From Calliopum simillimum (Eukaryota; Arthropoda; Insecta; Diptera; Lauxaniidae): a DNA stretch of 64,000 nucleotides. Positions 34,848 through 47,150 of this stretch are shown here, in pieces. A program made the translations under genes and the position numbers. Position 1 is the stretch's first letter. The number at the start of each line of letters is the position of its first letter. The DNA lies in NCBI GenBank assembly GCA_951812925.1, contig OX638371.1, positions 113,483,124 to 113,547,123 on the forward strand, given 5' to 3'. Below the pieces are notes generated by a model. It saw only the letters and a program-made list of their open reading frames with translations. It did no database searches and was not told the DNA's origin.

Positions 34848-35232
34848 GCCTTACTTATAAATGATTTGGAACGTTGAGTTCTTCCATTATAACTAGCATT
34901 TCTGAGTGTCCTGCGATCTGTTTCATCACTTATCCTTGCTCCGTTATATTAAGTGAGGCTTTTATTAATGTCCACTGCTGGAGTACGTGGTTGAATTTTA
35001 GTTTTACGTATGATATCCGACCAGTCTCGAATGTCTAGTTTCGATAACCTACCAAAGCGATGTGAATTATGGAGCTGTTTTTATTTCCATAATGCAATGG
35101 ATAGTTTAAATACTTCTTCCAACGCCTCTTATAATCTCCTAAAGGGTTTTTCAGTCCTCGCGCGGTATAATTTTTTTTATTCAAGAGTGGTTTCTTCTGA
35201 TTTTCTTCCCATCTTACTTTTCTAAAAAACGA
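34848..35232 (-). pseudogene. Tc1-like transposase N-terminus, inverted copy in right arm
   Basis: Reverse-complement duplicate of 34,340-34,720. In a shared 71-codon shadow reading the two copies differ at six residues, so the inverted duplication is fairly recent compared with the decay of the coding frame, which both copies share. Confidence 0.65.
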
Positions 35233-35268
35233 AGTCTTTCGTTTAAAAAAAAAACTGACGAACAGAAC

Positions 35269-37710
35269 CAGGGTTCGATTTTGCTGAGCTATTTTTTAGC
35301 CTATTGATTTGCTGTGCTGCGACTATAGAAAAATTACGCAGCACAGCACTACAGTCGAAGCACAAATTTGAAATTGAACTGTCTGCTGTGCTGTGCTGTT
35401 TTTTCAATTCATAAGCAGTAGCAGAGCCGAAGCTCTTTTACGAAATCCGATCGCTTGCTGCTATAGTTGAAGTCGATAATTTCAAAATGTTTGCTTCGCT
35501 GCCGCTATGCTTTTCGAAAGAGAACGAAGCAATAGCAAAAGGATACAAAAACATTCAGGTTGCCACCTGGTTTTATTTTGTAAAATTAGCTTAAACCATA
35601 CATTTAAAAAAAAAAAAAAAATAATTTTAGCCTTAAACCGCTTAGATAAACTTATAAAAAATCTAACATATTTTTTTAGGGTTGCCACCTGATTTTTTTA
35701 ATAAAATCAAAACTTTTTCAATAAAATGCTTAAAATCATAATTTTCTCTCTATAAATTGACATCTTGGGTCCAAAAATGACGAAATAAAATTTAGGGTGG
35801 CCATATTAGGGTTGCCAGACGTTTTTTGGCAAAATTGCATTTCTTTGTTAACTTTCTTTATTGAATGTTATAGAATCGACCCAAAAACTCATAGTAAATT
35901 TTTTGGGGTTGCCACCTGGTTTTTTTGATAAAATCAAAATTTTTTCCAATAAAATGCTTAAAATCATAATTTTCTCTCTATAAATTGACATCTTGGGTCC
36001 AAAAAAGACGAAACAAAAATTTAGGCTTGCCATATTATGGTTGCCAGACGTTTTTTCGCAAAATTGCATTTCTTTGTTAACTTTCTTTATTGAATGTTAT
36101 AGAATCGACCCAAAAACCCATAGTAAATTTTTTGGGGTTGCCACCTGGTTTTTTTAATAATATCAAACTTTTTTTCAATAAAATGCTTAAAATCATCATT
36201 ATCTCCCTATAAATTAACATCTTGAGTTCAAAAATAACGAAACAAAAATTTAGGGTTGCCATATTAGTGTTGCCAGACGTTTTTTCGCAAAATTGCCTTT
36301 CCTTGTTAACTTTCTTTATTGAAAAGTTATAGGATCGACCCAAAAACCCATTGTAATTTTTTTAGGGTTGCCACCTGGTTTTTTTAATAAAATCAAAATT
36401 TTCTTCCAATAAATTCTTTAAATCAACATTTTCACTCTATAAATTGACAAAAATAACAGAACAAAATACGGCAACCCTAAATTTTTTTTTCGTTGTTTTT
36501 TACTCAAGATGTTAATTTATAGAGTGAAAATGTTGATTTAAGGAATTTATTGGAAGAAAATTTTTATTTATTAGAAAAAACCAGGTGGCAACCCTAAAAA
36601 TTTACTATTAGTTTTTGGGTCGATCCTATAACTTTTCAATAAAGAAAGTTAACAAAGAAAGGCAATTTGCGAAAAAACGTCTGGCAACCCTAATATGGCA
36701 ACCCTAAATTTTATTTCGTCGTTTTTGGACCCAAGATGTCAATTTATAGAGAGAAAATGATGTTTTTAAGCATTTTATTGAAAAAAATTTTGATTTTATT
36801 AAAAAAACCAGGTGGCAACCCCAAAAAATTTACTATGGGTTTTTGGGTCGATTCTACAACATTCATCAAAGAAAGTTTAGAAAGAAGTGCAATTTTGCGA
36901 AAAAACGTCTGGCAACCCTAATATGGCAACCCTAAATTTTTGTTTCGTCGTTTTTGGACCCAAGATGTCAATTTATAGAGAGAAAATTATGATTTTAAGC
37001 ATTTTAGTGAAAAAAATTTTGATTTTATCAAAAAAACCAGGTGGCAACCCCAAAAAATTTACTATGAGTTTTTGGGTCGATTCTATAACATTCAATAAAG
37101 AAAGTTAACAAAGAAATGCAATTTTGCCAAAAAACGTCTGGCAACCCTAATATGGCCACCCTAAATTTTTTTTCGTCATTTTTGGACCCAAGATGTCAAT
37201 TTATAGAGAGAAAATTATGATTTTAAGCATTTTATTGAAAAAAATTTTGATTTTATTAAAAAAACCAGGTGGCAACCCTAAAAAAATATGTTGGATTTTT
37301 TATAAGTTTATCTAAGCGGTTTAAGGCTAAAACTAAATTTTTTTTTTGAGATGTATGGTTTAAGCAAATTAAAAAAAAAAAACATGTGGCAATCCTGAAA
37401 GTTGTTTCTGCTGTGTACAGCGAAAGCAGAAGTTCAAACAGCCGAGTTAAATAAAAAGCAAAAGCACAAACGGAGTTACGCTTCGCTTCGTGTTTGTGCT
37501 TGCTTGGTTAAAACTTTGCTTTTTTCAATAACAAAAGCAACAGCAGAGCACAAAAACAAAAATGTGCTTGCTTGAATTGCTTTGACTTCGTTCGTTGAAA
37601 AAAAGCACAGCAAGCAGTAAGCCCAAAATGTAAAACGCAATAACTGACGCAGCACATTTCAGCAAATTTTCGTTGCTTTAGCTATTTTATAGTCAGCAGA
37701 TCAAACCCTG
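35269..37710. mobile_element. hAT-type palindromic element with two inverted 4-unit arrays (8-bp TSD)
   Basis: Ends CAGGGTTCGAT and, inverted, CAGGGTTTGAT are flanked by AACAGAAC (35,261-35,268 and 37,711-37,718), the 8-bp duplication and CAG start typical of hAT. The opposite arm of the host palindrome shows the empty site. Inside, ~228-bp units starting GGGTTGCCACCTGG lie at about 35,679, 35,909, 36,135 and 36,364; inverted partners lie at 36,578, 36,808, 37,037 and 37,265, with the axis near 36,475. Outer arms are rich in GCTGTGCTG words. No transposase is present. Confidence 0.85.
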
Positions 37711-38285
37711 AACAGAACTGAGCTACCCCAAACTAACTGTAAGTTGAATTTTAAGAGTGTCTCTTGAATTTAAGTAGGATTTTGCTTATGAGCTATTTTT
37801 TACATTTTTAATTTACGTTTTAGGAAAGTTTATTTTAATAAATAAAACTAGATACTTACCGAATTATAATTAATAAGAGTGATTCCAAAAAAATTAATTC
37901 GTAATTAAAAAATTTTATGATTCTTTAAAAAAATTTCCAATTCCGAATACTTTTGTGAGCAACTGTATAAAGGAATGAACACGGTCAACATAGTTATGCT
38001 AAATGTAGGATATAAAAATTAATGAAAATGCTTTCAAAACAATATATGGGGCATTCCATTCTGACTTTCGGGTTAGTTATAATTAAACTAACTTAAGCCA
38101 TAAAACAGTCAAAACTGCCTCGAAATAGAACTAAAGAAACTTATTTAAGTAAGTTAAAATAAATTTTAAACAGTTAATGTAATCTGTCTTAAATTGTTGC
38201 TTGAATAAATGTGACTCATGGGATATGAAACGAAGCGCTCTTTTTCATTTATTAACTTAAGTAAGAATTTTAGCCATACTACTGC

Positions 38286-38440
38286 CATACATGCAGCTGA
38301 AGAAATAATCGCTTTATTGAGGGAAACGTTCGATCATCATATCAAGAAATGCTCCTGTTAATTGACCACCAAGATCATATGATTTAACGCCATTGGACTA
38401 CTTTCTTTGGGGCTATGTTAAATCGCTTGGTGTTTTTGTC
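38286..38440 (+). pseudogene. mariner-like transposase C-terminal scrap
   Basis: Plus strand, across a frameshift: AEEIIALLRETFDHHIKK, then RSYDLTPLDYFLWGYVKSLG. The block around the last catalytic Asp of insect mariner-type transposases reads W(P)PRSxDLTPxDYFLWGYVK, so identity is clear. It looks like the part missing from the deleted mariner at 12,638, though they need not be the same family. No terminal repeats were found. Confidence 0.7.
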
Positions 38441-38959
38441 ATACAAAACTTTTAAAATTAAATCAAAAAGGTTTTTTTAAAACATTAATGAATATTCTTT
38501 AGATTGCACTATGGAAAATTTAAACATGTTTTCTGGCCAAAAGTACAAAAATAAAGATATTGAGCTGAAATCTCGTGGAAATTTTTCTAGAAGTGAAGAG
38601 AACATCATATTTTAAAATTGGTTAAATTGGACAACTATCATGCCCCTTTTTCAACCTTTTTTCAAAGAAATTATTATAAAACATTTCTTATTAAAATTTG
38701 GTGTGGTATATTCATATTTTCTAAGTATATACATACACACAAATGTACATATATTAAAAATAACAGTAAAATTACAGAGATCTAAAAGCATACTATATTA
38801 AAAACTAATTTTTTCAAACATTACCTAAACTGAGCTTATTTAAAACCATAAGAAAACATTATAAATTCATGAGTAAAATACATATTAAAAGCTCGAAATT
38901 TTCCAACATATTCTCGAACTTTGCGTCTATTAACGTACAAATATCATTACTTTCTGCTT

Positions 38960-39381
38960 CATCCTCATTTTCTAATAGTTTGCTTAAACTATCTTCCATA
39001 TTATTTTCAACGCAACTTAATAAATTTATGTCTTCTAGTGCAAGTAGCGCATACTTTCGTTCTTTTATCCGTTTACTTAAAGAAATGCTGGAAATGACGG
39101 GGCCTATGAAAAACGTCAGAAAGATTTATTGTTTTGTCACTTTTGCGAGCGTGATGCAGTGTATCAAATTTAAAAATTTTATTCCGACACTCATCTGCGC
39201 CTTTTCCAAAGTATCCTACCGGAAGTACCATATTTTGAATAATTTCCTTAGAATGAATAAGAACATTTTTTTTTTTTTTTTTTTTGAAATCAGCAGTCTC
39301 AAAACTAAATTTTTCAAAGTATTGCAAATTTAGTAGATATTGACATGATATACGAGTGGTTTTTCCCCATTTTTCTTTCAA
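38960..39381 (-). pseudogene. degenerate member of a multi-copy insect ORF family (C-terminal region)
   Basis: The minus frame reads LIHSKEIIQNMVLPVGYFGK, then GADECRNKIFKF, LHHARKSDKTINLSDVFHRP. I recognise the pattern HxxxII...(L/V)LPVGxxxEEAxExRNKxxKxDRLHHARKxSRxxNLxDVFHRAMDxSDP of a very abundant insect protein that also carries the zinc-binding region seen at 2,588-3,066. A poly-T run (39,266-39,286 on plus) and stops beyond DVFHRP show it is dead. The longer plus-strand frame over the same bases is a shadow. Confidence 0.45.
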
Positions 39382-41417
39382 ATATTTGCAAAAGGCTTTT
39401 GACTTTTCACCTAAATATTCCGTAAACGATTCGATCTATCACCTACATTTAATAAATTTATGAAATGATTTAAAACTGCTGACTCTTTATCTTCTTCGGC
39501 TCTCCAGATATCGAATAAGTCTGCATTTCATATTGAGAAGTTGTCTGAGAAAAATGTCGATTATTAAAAAATCGCAAAAAAGCGCAAACAAATTTGTTTA
39601 CAGAAGGGCTCAAAATTGGTTGTTCTACATATTAATATAAGTTAGAAAGAGGTCTAGGCTTGGCTGTGTTTTTCCGGGTTCACCAAAACTTAAATTTAAA
39701 AAAAAATTTTACGATTTAAAGCTCACTGAAGAAAACGTAAAGTTCTTTAAAACCACTATATGAAAAGACAAATTTTTTTCTATACAGAGTAACTACTTTC
39801 TATTGGTTCCCGTTTCCATTTTAAATATTTTTAATTAGCTTTGAATTAAGAGAAATATTCACTTTTTAATACATGCGAATTTTTTGAGCGAGAACAAAAA
39901 ATTTTTTATTTTTTCAGAAGAAGAAACTTTGACACTTGTGTAGCTGAAGGATTAAAACTTTAAGAAAAAACTAAGTATGGTGATTTTCTTTCGCAAGTAT
40001 TCACATTTGAATAGCATACCCAAAACTTTATTTTTTAAGTGTGTAAAATTCGACTTTTGGGCAACAAACAGGGCAAAATTTCCCACAGTAGATTGAAATG
40101 AAAATTTCTGAAATACAATTAGAACATTCTTATTAATAGATGAAGAGTTCTGACATATGAATGAAAAATTCTCAAACTTAAATAAAATTTCCTGAAATAT
40201 AATTTAAAAATTTGGAAATTTAAATAAAAGTTTCTCAAAAACACAGTATAACTGAATGTTTCTGAAGCATATTTGAAATATTCGGAAATATTAATAAAAA
40301 TTTCTGAAATTAATTTAAGGGTGTAGTTTTAATATTGAAAAAAATTTTGAAAATGTTCTTTGCATTTTCTAAGGGGTGGGGATCTAAGATCATTGCAAAT
40401 CTGCTTACTTAATACTTTAACGTCAATGAGTTTGTTACATCGTTCTAAGTGTGGGGGTTTTGAAAAATAAAAATTATGAGAAAAACATTCGGAAGTAAAC
40501 TTTTACTCTGGGGGAGATTTAGTGAAGAAAAGTACAAATTGAAACAGTTTGAGCAGTGAAATTATAAAAAATTTAAAATCCATACTAATCCATACTAAAA
40601 ATAATTAAACTAACGCAAGCCTACGTATTCTCAAGCACATGCAGGGGAAAATTTTAGGGAATTGATTAATTTTAATGAAAAATTGTGTTCAGCTAATGGT
40701 TTATTAACATAAAAAAACACAAAGTTGGAAACTTAGTGAAACACCTTGTTTTAATGTTATATTGAAAGTAACTAAATAATAAGAGCGATTAATTGCAAAG
40801 AATTTTAAACAATTGTTAACGAAGTTGTAAATGGAATAGTTTTATACAAAAAAATAAAAACTTTATTTACGCTACTTTACATTTTATACAAAAAGAAACT
40901 ATAAAGTGGCATTGAAAAAAAAATATATAAAAACTAAAAATATTTTTCTGGCTCAGTCTCGTAAGCAATGTTCCAACAAAGTGGCTTGCATTCAAAAAAA
41001 AATTTACATACTTATAAGACATTTTCAAGTACAAAACACGAATGCTTTTGCCAATTGATTATTGCTTAGTAATATTATTTTTATTAAAGCAACTGATTTT
41101 TTTTTTTTTTTTTTTTTTGTTTTTATGGGCGTCACTAATAATGTCAATTTATTTTATATATTCATTTTTTTTTTTTAATTTTTAAGTTAAAAATTTTACA
41201 ATTCCGAAAATACCGAGATCGGCAAGAGCCTCGAAAATTGGCAGCCCTAGTTGCAATTCTGTGTCCTCTAATTAAAAAGTATGAACTTAATTAACAACAA
41301 AAGGAGCAAAGTATATATTTACGTATGTAGCCAGATTTGTTTAATTTTTTATTGTGAACTTCAAAATTAAGTCATCATGTAGTTTTTAAAGTTTATTAAA
41401 TTTTAATATACGTAATA
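39382..41417. other. AT-rich intergenic stretch
   Basis: No coding signal. 40,080-40,320 consists of loosely repeated TTTCTGAAATATAATT-like words. Long T runs near 41,098-41,118. Confidence 0.4.
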
Positions 41418-42651
41418 CACTGGAGAAAAAAATATCTTCTTTTTCTACAATAATTGCTAAAAATTTTTCAAGTTAGCTACTTAAAAACTTAAACGTTAAA
41501 AAGGCATTCAAAGAAATGATTTTTCGTAGCAACTAGTAAAGATTATTGAAAATTTAAATTTTTTTCCTAAAATATTAAGCATATACCAGGGAAAAAAATG
41601 GTATTTACTTTTGGAACAAAAACATTTCATTTATTACTGAAAATCCTAATTTGAAATAAATACATAGAAATTAAATCAACTTCTCCACCTCTGAGAAAAT
41701 TATATAAAATATGTGCGCATTCTCCACATATTTAGGAACTATATCCTTGAAAAAATTGGGGCAATCGATATTGGCTCAAAAGTTATTAACAATATAATGA
41801 AGCCATCCAAGTCATTTTTCACAGAGAAAAGAAATGCATCTTCCGAAAAATGTGTATAAAATGAGTGCGCATTTTTGCAGAATTTTCTGAGACATTTTAT
41901 AAATTTCTGGAAAAATTCACACGCATACTTTGAACGATTCTAAGCATTTTATGGCTTATACACTTTTTTCATAAGATGCCTTGCTTTTCTTTGGTACTGA
42001 AAAAAGACTTGCACGGCGTCACTTTATTGTTAATAACTTTTGAACCAATATCAATTACTCCAATTTATTTCATGGATATAGTTCTTAGATATGTGGAGAG
42101 TGCGGGTTTTTTTTATAATTTTCTCAGAAGTGGAGAAGTTCCTTAAGTTTATTTTTATATATTTATTTGAAATAGGAATTTTCAATTATATATGAAAAAT
42201 TTAGATTCCATAAATAAACACCATTTTATTCCCTGGTTTATGTTTAATGTTTTAGAAAAAAACAAATTTTAAAAAATCTTTACTAGATGCTACAAAAAAT
42301 AATTTTTTTTAAAACTTTTTTACATTTAAATTCTTAGGCGGCTCACTTGAGAAATTTTTAGCTAATACAAAATTCATCCAAATTCTAATTGCACTTGAAA
42401 TCAAATGAATGGTGTTTTTTATGGCTCTAATTATAATTCCATTATACATCTAGTTTTCGAACTGAAATTTCCAAAATTTATACACATTTTCAAATATTTT
42501 TAGATCTTTTTCTATATCATCATAAAGTTGGCACTTTCTAGAAAATATGCAATTTGAATTTTAGAGATATGATGATATATCGTTTCAAGAAACATTTTAA
42601 GCAATCTAGAGAATTTTTCGCACTAAAAGAAATGTTGAGTTTTTTCCAGTG
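41418..42651. mobile_element. foldback element with CACTGGAGAAAAA ends (TA TSD)
   Basis: CACTGGAGAAAAAA at 41,418 is matched by TTTTTTCCAGTG ending at 42,651, with TA directly outside each end. Arms pair over several hundred bases, for example TACCAGGGAAAAAAATGG with CCATTTTATTCCCTGG-type text, and AAAAGTTATTAACAATA with TATTGTTAATAACTTTTGA. The segment 41,935-41,995 resembles 10,440-10,515 of the foldback at 9,798. No transposase. Confidence 0.7.
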
Positions 42652-43779
42652 TATTTAAAAATGTATTTTAAATAATTATTTTTTTATCTTACGCAGCACT
42701 GCAGCAACTTAAACATAAAATCACTAAACCCGTTAAATATTTTTCACCACCGAAACGCATATTTCCAAACTGAATTTTTTTCTTATTTTTATTTTAATTT
42801 ATAAACTTCACTCGCAACGTAGGTAGCGCCAACGTCAAATTTTTAATTTCTTTAATCAAATCGTTCTGCGCCGCTTAACTTTGTAATTTGCTTAAATTCT
42901 ACGGTAAATCGGTTTTTAGACAGAACATTCCGAAATACTTGCAATCGCTTTTATACGTATTCCCCCAACATTCATTAACGATTATTCTCTTTCTTCAAGT
43001 AACGATTATTCTCATTTTTACTCTCACACTTTCGGAGATTGGCAGCAAGTTTCACTTGGCTTAGACCGTCAGTGCTTTTGTTGTTGTTGTTGTTGGTAAT
43101 ATGACGTAGATACAAATGTATATCGTTAAATTCCCGCATGAAGTTGCCGGTTTTAATTCTTTATTGATAACCTTTAATAGAAACAGGTGCTTCCCATCTT
43201 GTTATTGATTTAAGTTTCTCTTTTACTCTCCAGAAGATGCTTAGATGTATCTATCTCTGTGAGATTAGAGAAAAGGTGCTCGAACATTGATGTCATTTGT
43301 TTAGATCAGGTGTATACTGGCACATTACAAGATGCTTATTTTAATATTGATACATATGTACATATGGTGTAGATACAAAAGAACCAAATTGCACTAGAAC
43401 TTCAACAAAAAGTTATAAAAATAAACAAACGAATATATTGCGATTGAAATATCTAAATACAAGTTAAGAACATTGTTGTTGGCATTAGGAAAAGTACAAG
43501 ATTATTGTGGTTCCAATTGTGTACATAAATACTATGTATCTTTTGAAATTTAATTAGCATTATGGGTAATTTGCAACGCACATCTCTCATCTATGTACAT
43601 GCATACATATATAATACTCGTATAAATCGGTTGTCCGAAATTCAAGTTTTACTCTATAACTTCATTTTTAACCTATGTGAACAATTTAGACATGTTTTTA
43701 AAGTCCAAATTGGATTAAGGACTCTTTGGAGCGATATTTTCAAGAGAGTCGAATAAGTGACTTTCGAACGCCTAGTAAC
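42652..43779. other. intergenic with a short (GTT)n run
   Basis: A TTG/GTT microsatellite of about six units lies at 43,078-43,096. No coding signal otherwise. Confidence 0.45.
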
Positions 43780-45500
43780 ATTGCTTAGCCAGCGCTGGGC
43801 ATTCACAAATGAAATGAAAAATGTAATCTTCGACATCAGGATCTTTATTGCTTCTACAAAAAATCTCCTACGACGGTAAGCCACAACCTATGCCTACCTA
43901 TAAAAAAGTGCCCTGTAATGACACCAATTTAGATTCTAAGGGTTTTTGCCTGTCTAATGAGATAATTTTTCGTATGCTAGTAGCGTTATACAGTGGCCAT
44001 AACTCCCTCGACGTTAAATATGTCATTAATTCACATAGAGCTTTCCTGCAATCTAGGACTAAGCGAGACTTAGTAATGTTGAAATCAAGAGCCTTAATGG
44101 CTACTAGACTATCAACGTAAATGACAAAAGTGTAGCAGCTAGACGACTTGCTGCTACACAAATCCTTGAAAAAAACTCCAGCACCTGTAGCACACTCCAA
44201 TTTGGAGCTATCAGGTTATATTGCTTTGGAATTGGAATCGGGAGACAATTACTTCTTTTAGGTATTTTCACTTGAAAATTGGTGGGGAACATAAAATAAG
44301 CAATATCGCAGCCAGAGAATTGTACAAAACTACTACCATGGCCATAAGGGTTTAACGTCCAGAAACCAGATTCCTTTAAACTGATAGCACTTTTTCCTGC
44401 AACTCCTTTAGCGTGCTCTAAGCCCTAGTGTTGTTGACAGCTCCGCTAACTCTTATACCTGCCATTCTTTGAATTTACGATGAATTTTGTTTAGGATGAG
44501 GTGTCGCCAAGTTTTCTAAATGATTACATTTACTCTGGTGGCGTTTACAAATATAACAATTGTCATCTTAGAACAGTTTCAGAGATATGTCTAATTTTAT
44601 TTTCAGGAGTGTAACACCACCCATTTTTTTAATAAGTGTTATTTGGCTTAGTACCCTTTACATATGGACCAAATTTCATTATTTTACGTCAAACAGTTTC
44701 AGAGATATGTTGAATTTAGTTTTTTATGGGCTTGACACCGCGCATTTTTCTAATGAGTGGTACTTATCTCAGTGCTTTTTACATATGCACCAAATCACAA
44801 CTCTATGCGTTACACAGTTTCGGAGATATAACGAATTTTTTTTTAAAGGTGCGTGGCACTGGCCATTTTTCTATTTCAAAACCTTCTCCTGATTTATACT
44901 AAGATACTTTGAAAATTTCATCCAAAACGGTCAAGTAGTTTTCGAGTCTATAAAACACAAACACACAGACAAACAAACAAACTTTAATTTTTATCTATTC
45001 GATTGTCAAAAAGGTTTGCTTGCTTAAGGCTTTCCACAAGGCAAGAATTCCGTAGGTCAGAATTGGTCTTATGATGGCCTTATACATCTACAAAACTACT
45101 GTTGTCCTAAGGCCCCAAGATTTGTTAAACATCCTGTTGCATGTGTAAAAAGCAACGCATGCTTTCCGTGCTTTTTCTTCAACTTATATTCATCTTCCAA
45201 GACGATTTTCTATAGAGTATGATGCCCAGATATTTGGCACTTTTTTTTGGAATCAAACAAACGTTATTAAGAGTTGGGGGCCGAAAACTTTTTATGTTTA
45301 TTCGTGAATGTGGTCCACAATGATATATTTTTAAGAGCTTGAGATATTATGTCACTTAAAATATTTAAGTCAAGACCAGACACATCCAAAAGAATATCAT
45401 TAGCATAAGCTATCACCTTGACAACCCTGTCGACTTATGATTCGTAGTAAATCATCTACACGTGGTGTACCCATTGAAGCTGATTTGAAAAGTGATAATC
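43780..45500 (-). pseudogene. I/LOA-like non-LTR retrotransposon relic (RT to RNase H)
   Basis: Running from high to low coordinates on the minus strand: RVDDLLRIIS and VKVIAYANDILLDVSGLDLN (45,480-45,350; RT palm, YADD box mutated to YAND), thumb text to 45,010, then MAGIRVSGAVNNT, SAISLKESGFWTLNPYGHGS (44,470-44,320), FPTNFQVKIP, and RNase H text ECATGAGVFFKDLC, VDSLVAIKALDFN, SRLVLDCRKALCEL (44,200-44,040). Stops and frameshifts are frequent. Order and wording match the copy at 15,440. A tandem repeat block (44,560-44,985) interrupts it. Confidence 0.7.
44560..44985. repeat. ~119-bp tandem repeat block inside the retrotransposon relic
   Basis: CAGTTTCAGAGATATG recurs at 44,576, 44,694 and (as CAGTTTCGGAGATATA) 44,814, each followed by a GCxTGxCACC and CATTTTTCTA phrase and then TTTACATATGxACCAAAT. 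It ends with ACACAAACACACAGACAAAC, as many dispersed repeats of this type do. Confidence 0.75.
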
Positions 45501-46600
45501 CTCCTAATTTAGACGAAATCGTTCTGTTTAGGATCATTTTAGTAACTAAATATAAGTTGAATGATCATTGTATAAACCATAAGAAATATACGCAGATGGT
45601 AATTCAATAATCTCCCAATACTTTTTAATAGAAATGAAGATACTTAGACTCATAAGAATAAAAGAACCTTCGTCTTATTCCATTCTGAGGGCTTCTATAG
45701 ATAACATTCAAGCAATTTAGAAGGTACTGAATCTTGCTGAAATGATTCGGTCGGATACGGAAATTGATAGGGTGCAAAAGAACTAATAGCTAGTCTAACT
45801 TTTCCGTCAGATACTAAGGTTAAAGCTCAATTTTGAGAACCTAAAGTGTTTTTTGGAAAATGTGTCTCAAAAAGTTAATTAAGTGTGTCCATGTTCCATT
45901 GGGGCATTACTGAGTTCCATTTAAAAAATGTATACGACTTCAATGTAAGAGCTTACAGCGAAAATTGAAGAAAACCCACAATTAACTTTGATGATAGAAG
46001 TAACTAAAATTGAGAAATGCTGTTATTATTTATAATGCATTGTTTAAGTACCTAAAATAGGGGCTTTTTATGAACGCCTACCTATCGCAAATTTCCCATG
46101 TCACTTGCATATATGTACCATTTAGAATGCGTTGGAATTTCCCTTCAATTAGTAAGTGAATCATTCGACTGCACTGGTTGTAAGTAAAATAAAAGTAGTA
46201 AAGCATTTTTAACCACAAGATATCACTTGTGCTGGGACTTTTTTGTTTAAGTTCAGCTTAAATGTGAACCAGTTTAAGTGCTTAATACTCAGAATTCAAA
46301 TTCTATCTTTAGCAAAACAAAGTAAACAGGATATTTTTAGAAATGTGTTGCAAACTCCTACTTCAACGATTTTAATTTGGTGATTGTTCTGCTTATTCTT
46401 TTGTAACATCGATTGTTTATAACTAAGAGGTGCATTGGAATTGCATGCCTTTCCCCAAATTTCAAACAGGTTTTTTTTTTTTTTCATAAACCAAAATTAA
46501 GATGTTCGGATAACATTTTTTTATTGTCTGTGGCAATACGGAACAGTGAAAACTAAAATATTCACAACTTGCAATTAAATGTCATACTTACAGGCGCCGC
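45501..46600. other. intergenic, possibly decayed retrotransposon 5' part
   Basis: Adjoins the RT relic upstream on its strand but no further RT motif could be read. Contains a poly-T run at 46,470-46,484. Confidence 0.35.
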
Positions 46601-46607
46601 TAAATAT

Positions 46608-47150
46608 TCACAATATAAAATCATCAACTAATGAGTTTATCTTCGAAAACTGACGATAGATCTTTATGTACGAGTATGCATAGGGCCAATATGAAACGTT
46701 TCCATTTGTTGCGATCCCTTGCGATGATCTCTTGCCACGACTTTCTCGACTCTTGTATTTCCTTTTCCGGTGACCTCTACTGCCTTGTGGATTCCACTCA
46801 AAAACCTGGCGACAAACTACGCTGTGTGGTTTCCGGAGAGTGTGACCATCATCCATCTCCATTTGCGTTGCTTGACCACGTTTGCTATAGCCCTCTGATT
46901 GCATTTTTGATGTAGCTCGGCATTTGATATAGTGCGAGGCCACCAAAACTTTAGTATACGCCTTAAGCATTTGTTGACGAATACTTGCATCTAATTCGTT
47001 AGTTGTTCAGTAACAAGCCATGTTTCGCACCCATATAACAAAACCGATTTCACATTCGAATCAAAAATGCGCATTTTCGTTTTGGTGGATATAACGGAAG
47101 AAGACCATATTTTGTTCAATTGAGCAAACGCGCCTATTCTTGAGTGGATA
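46608..47150 (-). pseudogene. RTE-clade non-LTR retrotransposon, RT C-terminal fragment
   Basis: The minus strand reads RIGAFAQLNKIWSSSVISTK, KMRIFDSNVKSVLLYGCETW, then NKCLRRILKFWWPRTISNAE and, after frameshifts, RKWRWMMVTL / GHTLRKPHS and VFEWNPQGSRGHRKRKYK. This order (LYGCETW, CLRRIL.I.W.D.ISN.EL, RKWRWxGHxLR, WNPQGxRxRGRP) is that of the region after the RT domain in RTE/BovB-like elements. The frame is broken at least twice, and no palm domain is left. Confidence 0.75.

Larger units (their letters stand above)
33963..37965. mobile_element. 4-kb palindromic Tc1-like composite, interrupted by a hAT insertion
   Basis: Outer ends (T/C)AGTTGCTCACAAAAGTAT are inverted at 33,963 and 37,965 with TA outside each. 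The left arm (33,963-34,715) is matched by 34,850-35,268 plus 37,711-37,965; the 2,442 bp between those two right-arm parts is a separate hAT-type insertion. The axis lies within 34,716-34,849. Each arm carries the same N-terminal transposase relic in opposite orientation, so the element arose by inverted duplication of a Tc1-like left end. Confidence 0.8.

Noticed and set aside
38869..39333. 154-codon plus-strand frame
   Set aside because: Low-complexity F/S/N composition ending in a poly-F run; the recognisable motifs (LHHARK, RNK) are on the opposite strand.
43654..43884. Host gene on the minus strand
   Set aside because: No known domain; adjoins a decayed non-LTR element, so more likely its 3' remains or noise.
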